DNA from: Phycisphaera sp.
GTDB lineage: Bacteria; Planctomycetota; Phycisphaerae; Phycisphaerales; Phycisphaeraceae
NCBI GenBank assembly: GCA_016125215.1
Contig: WGMF01000030.1
Location: 1 to 37,657 of the forward strand
DNA length: 37,657 bases
Direction of reading: 5' to 3'
Position numbers and translations under genes: made by a program
The notes under the pieces: generated by a model
Databases searched by the model: none
The model's input: only the letters and a program-made list of their open reading frames with translations
What the model was told of the DNA's origin: nothing
In this document: piece after piece, positions 36,949 to 37,657 of the stretch
Layout of the letters: each line of letters begins with the position of its first letter
Position numbering within the stretch: the first letter of the stretch is position 1

Positions 36949-36984
36949 GGGCCCCGTCAGCCTAAAGCTGCCGGGGTCCTTTTC
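36949..36984 (+). terminator. terminator of the 23S-5S unit
   Basis: GGGCCCCGTCAGC and GCTGCCGGGGTCC form a stem around CTAAA with small imperfections, followed by TTTT. It begins a few bases after 5S. Confidence 0.85.
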
Positions 36985-37077
36985 AACATCAGGGCTCGTA
37001 GCCCTCCCCCTGTGACTCGCCTAGACCTTCATTGTTTGAAGCCAGCTAACGCAGCCACGCAACCCAGGAGCTTCAAC

Positions 37078-37410
37078 ATGAAGATCTACGTGGGAAACCT
37101 CTCCTTCAAAACCGACAACGCCGCACTCGAGGCCCTCTTCGCCGAATTCGGCGAGGTCCAGGAAGCCTCAATCGTCACCGACCGTGAGACCGGTCGTTCA
37201 CGGGGCTTCGGCTTCGTCACCATGGACGACGAAGGCGCCAAGAAAGCCATCGACGAGCTCAACGGCAAGGAAATCGAAGGCCGTACGCTCACGATCAACG
37301 AAGCGCGTCCCCGCGAACCCCGCTCCGGCGGCTTCGGTGGCGGCGGCGGCGGCCGTGGCGGACCCCGTGGCGGTGGCAACCGTGGCGGCGGCGGCGGCGC
37401 CCGCTGGTAA
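37078..37410 (+). CDS. RRM-type RNA-binding protein with Gly/Arg tail
   Basis: The ATG at 37078 (MKIYVGNL) has AGGAG spaced eight bases upstream; the frame also opens at 37012 without support. The 110-residue protein has one RNA recognition motif with RNP2 IYVGNLSF (3-10) and RNP1 RGFGFVTM (about 43-50), then a tail of Gly and Arg with RGGPRGGG. Such small bacterial RRM proteins, known from cyanobacteria and planctomycetes, bind single-stranded RNA and are often cold-induced. Its place beside the rRNA unit is probably chance. Confidence 0.94.
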   Translation: MKIYVGNLSFKTDNAALEALFAEFGEVQEASIVTDRETGRSRGFGFVTMDDEGAKKAIDELNGKEIEGRTLTINEARPREPRSGGFGGGGGGRGGPRGGGNRGGGGGARW

Positions 37411-37435
37411 GCCAACCCAATCCGATCACACACCA

Positions 37436-37462
37436 CCCCGTGCTTCAAGCGCGGGGTTTTTT
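37436..37462 (+). terminator. rho-independent terminator of the RRM gene
   Basis: CCCCGTGC pairs with GCGCGGGG around TTCAA, then TTTTTT, 26 bases after the stop. Confidence 0.9.
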
Positions 37463-37525
37463 CATGCGCTGAGCGCCTCAAATCGTTGTGTCAATGCTGC
37501 GAACCCCGCATCGAGCCGATAACGT

Positions 37526-37657
37526 CCTGAATATTTCGCACATTTGAAGAAGCAGCTCTCATGCTGGAAGGTGTTGTTGGGAATCGCAACCTTAACCAGA
37601 CAGGAGAGCTGCCATGGACAGTGTATCGGTTGGTTCGGTGGAAGTTGAGTCGGGATC
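37526..37657 (+). mobile_element. possible left end of an IS1380-like insertion sequence
   Basis: CCTGAATATTTCGCAC at 37526 resembles the CCTG-A-TAATTC-type terminal repeats of IS1380 elements. About 70 bases on, AGGAGAG precedes an ATG at 37614, a usual distance from IS end to transposase start. Only 14 codons (MDSVSVGSVEVESG) are in the window, so the family cannot be confirmed. Confidence 0.3.
37614..37657 (+). CDS. truncated start of a gene, possibly a transposase
   Basis: ATG with a strong AGGAGAG six bases upstream, open to the window edge. Fourteen residues, acidic and Val/Ser-rich, give no family identity; the transposase suggestion rests only on the upstream IS-like end. Confidence 0.4.
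   Translation, partial: MDSVSVGSVEVESG

Overview
The window reads as chromosomal DNA of a planctomycete, most likely of the Phycisphaerae type (inference). Supporting signs are the high GC content, a 23S-5S rRNA unit with its own promoter and no 16S gene nearby, exported HEAT-repeat and zinc-ribbon proteins, a type III glutamine synthetase and frequent weak or absent Shine-Dalgarno sites. Its length and its ends, both cut inside insertion-sequence-like DNA, would fit a large-insert environmental clone, but that cannot be proven here.

Layout. 1-139: end of an IS4-type transposase. 346-2496: minus-strand unit of two small membrane proteins around a B12-binding radical SAM enzyme. 2649-4915: sigma-54 activator facing an FHA protein, with a tandem repeat at their junction. 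4948-9026: HemW, inorganic pyrophosphatase, and an ArsR plus CoA-disulfide reductase/rhodanese operon. 9290-14020: exported transglutaminase-like protein, then a sugar-isomerase plus Gfo/Idh pair. 14042-15787: exported protein and a degenerate Gfo/Idh-like protein. 15867-16311: RNase P RNA with unusual repeat-made helices. 16493-18905: DUF1328 membrane protein and a HEAT protein with an embedded pseudo-receiver. 19405-23326: DUF456 protein, catalytically dead-looking GH10 relative, ComEA-like helix-hairpin-helix protein and zinc-ribbon protein. 23558-27527: photolyase, then glutamine synthetase III behind a clear sigma-54 promoter. 27791-32478: small protein, exported protein with a His/Asp cluster, acyltransferase-SGNH protein and OprP-like porin. 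33137-36984: 23S-5S rRNA transcription unit. 37078-37410: RRM protein. 37526-end: probable start of another insertion sequence.

The most striking signal is not a gene. A 10-mer, CCCCCGGAAG, occurs twelve times exactly, plus several one-base variants, where chance predicts well under one. It sits in RNase P RNA, the 23S leader, a convergent gene junction where it supplies a stop codon, and low-complexity or linker stretches of coding genes. Two further families of palindromic intergenic repeats (four oriented copies of a ~110 bp element, and a CGCCAAG element that appears split around one of those copies) and a near-perfect cruciform at 31139-31269 show a repeat-rich genome.

Functional links are modest: nitrogen assimilation under sigma-54 (glnN, with an unlinked activator at 2649), sulfur/thiol redox (ArsR-CoADR), sugar or polyol metabolism (isomerase plus Gfo/Idh), and RNA handling (rnpB, rRNA, RRM protein). 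No CRISPR array, tRNA gene, 16S gene, prophage or recognisable defence system was found.
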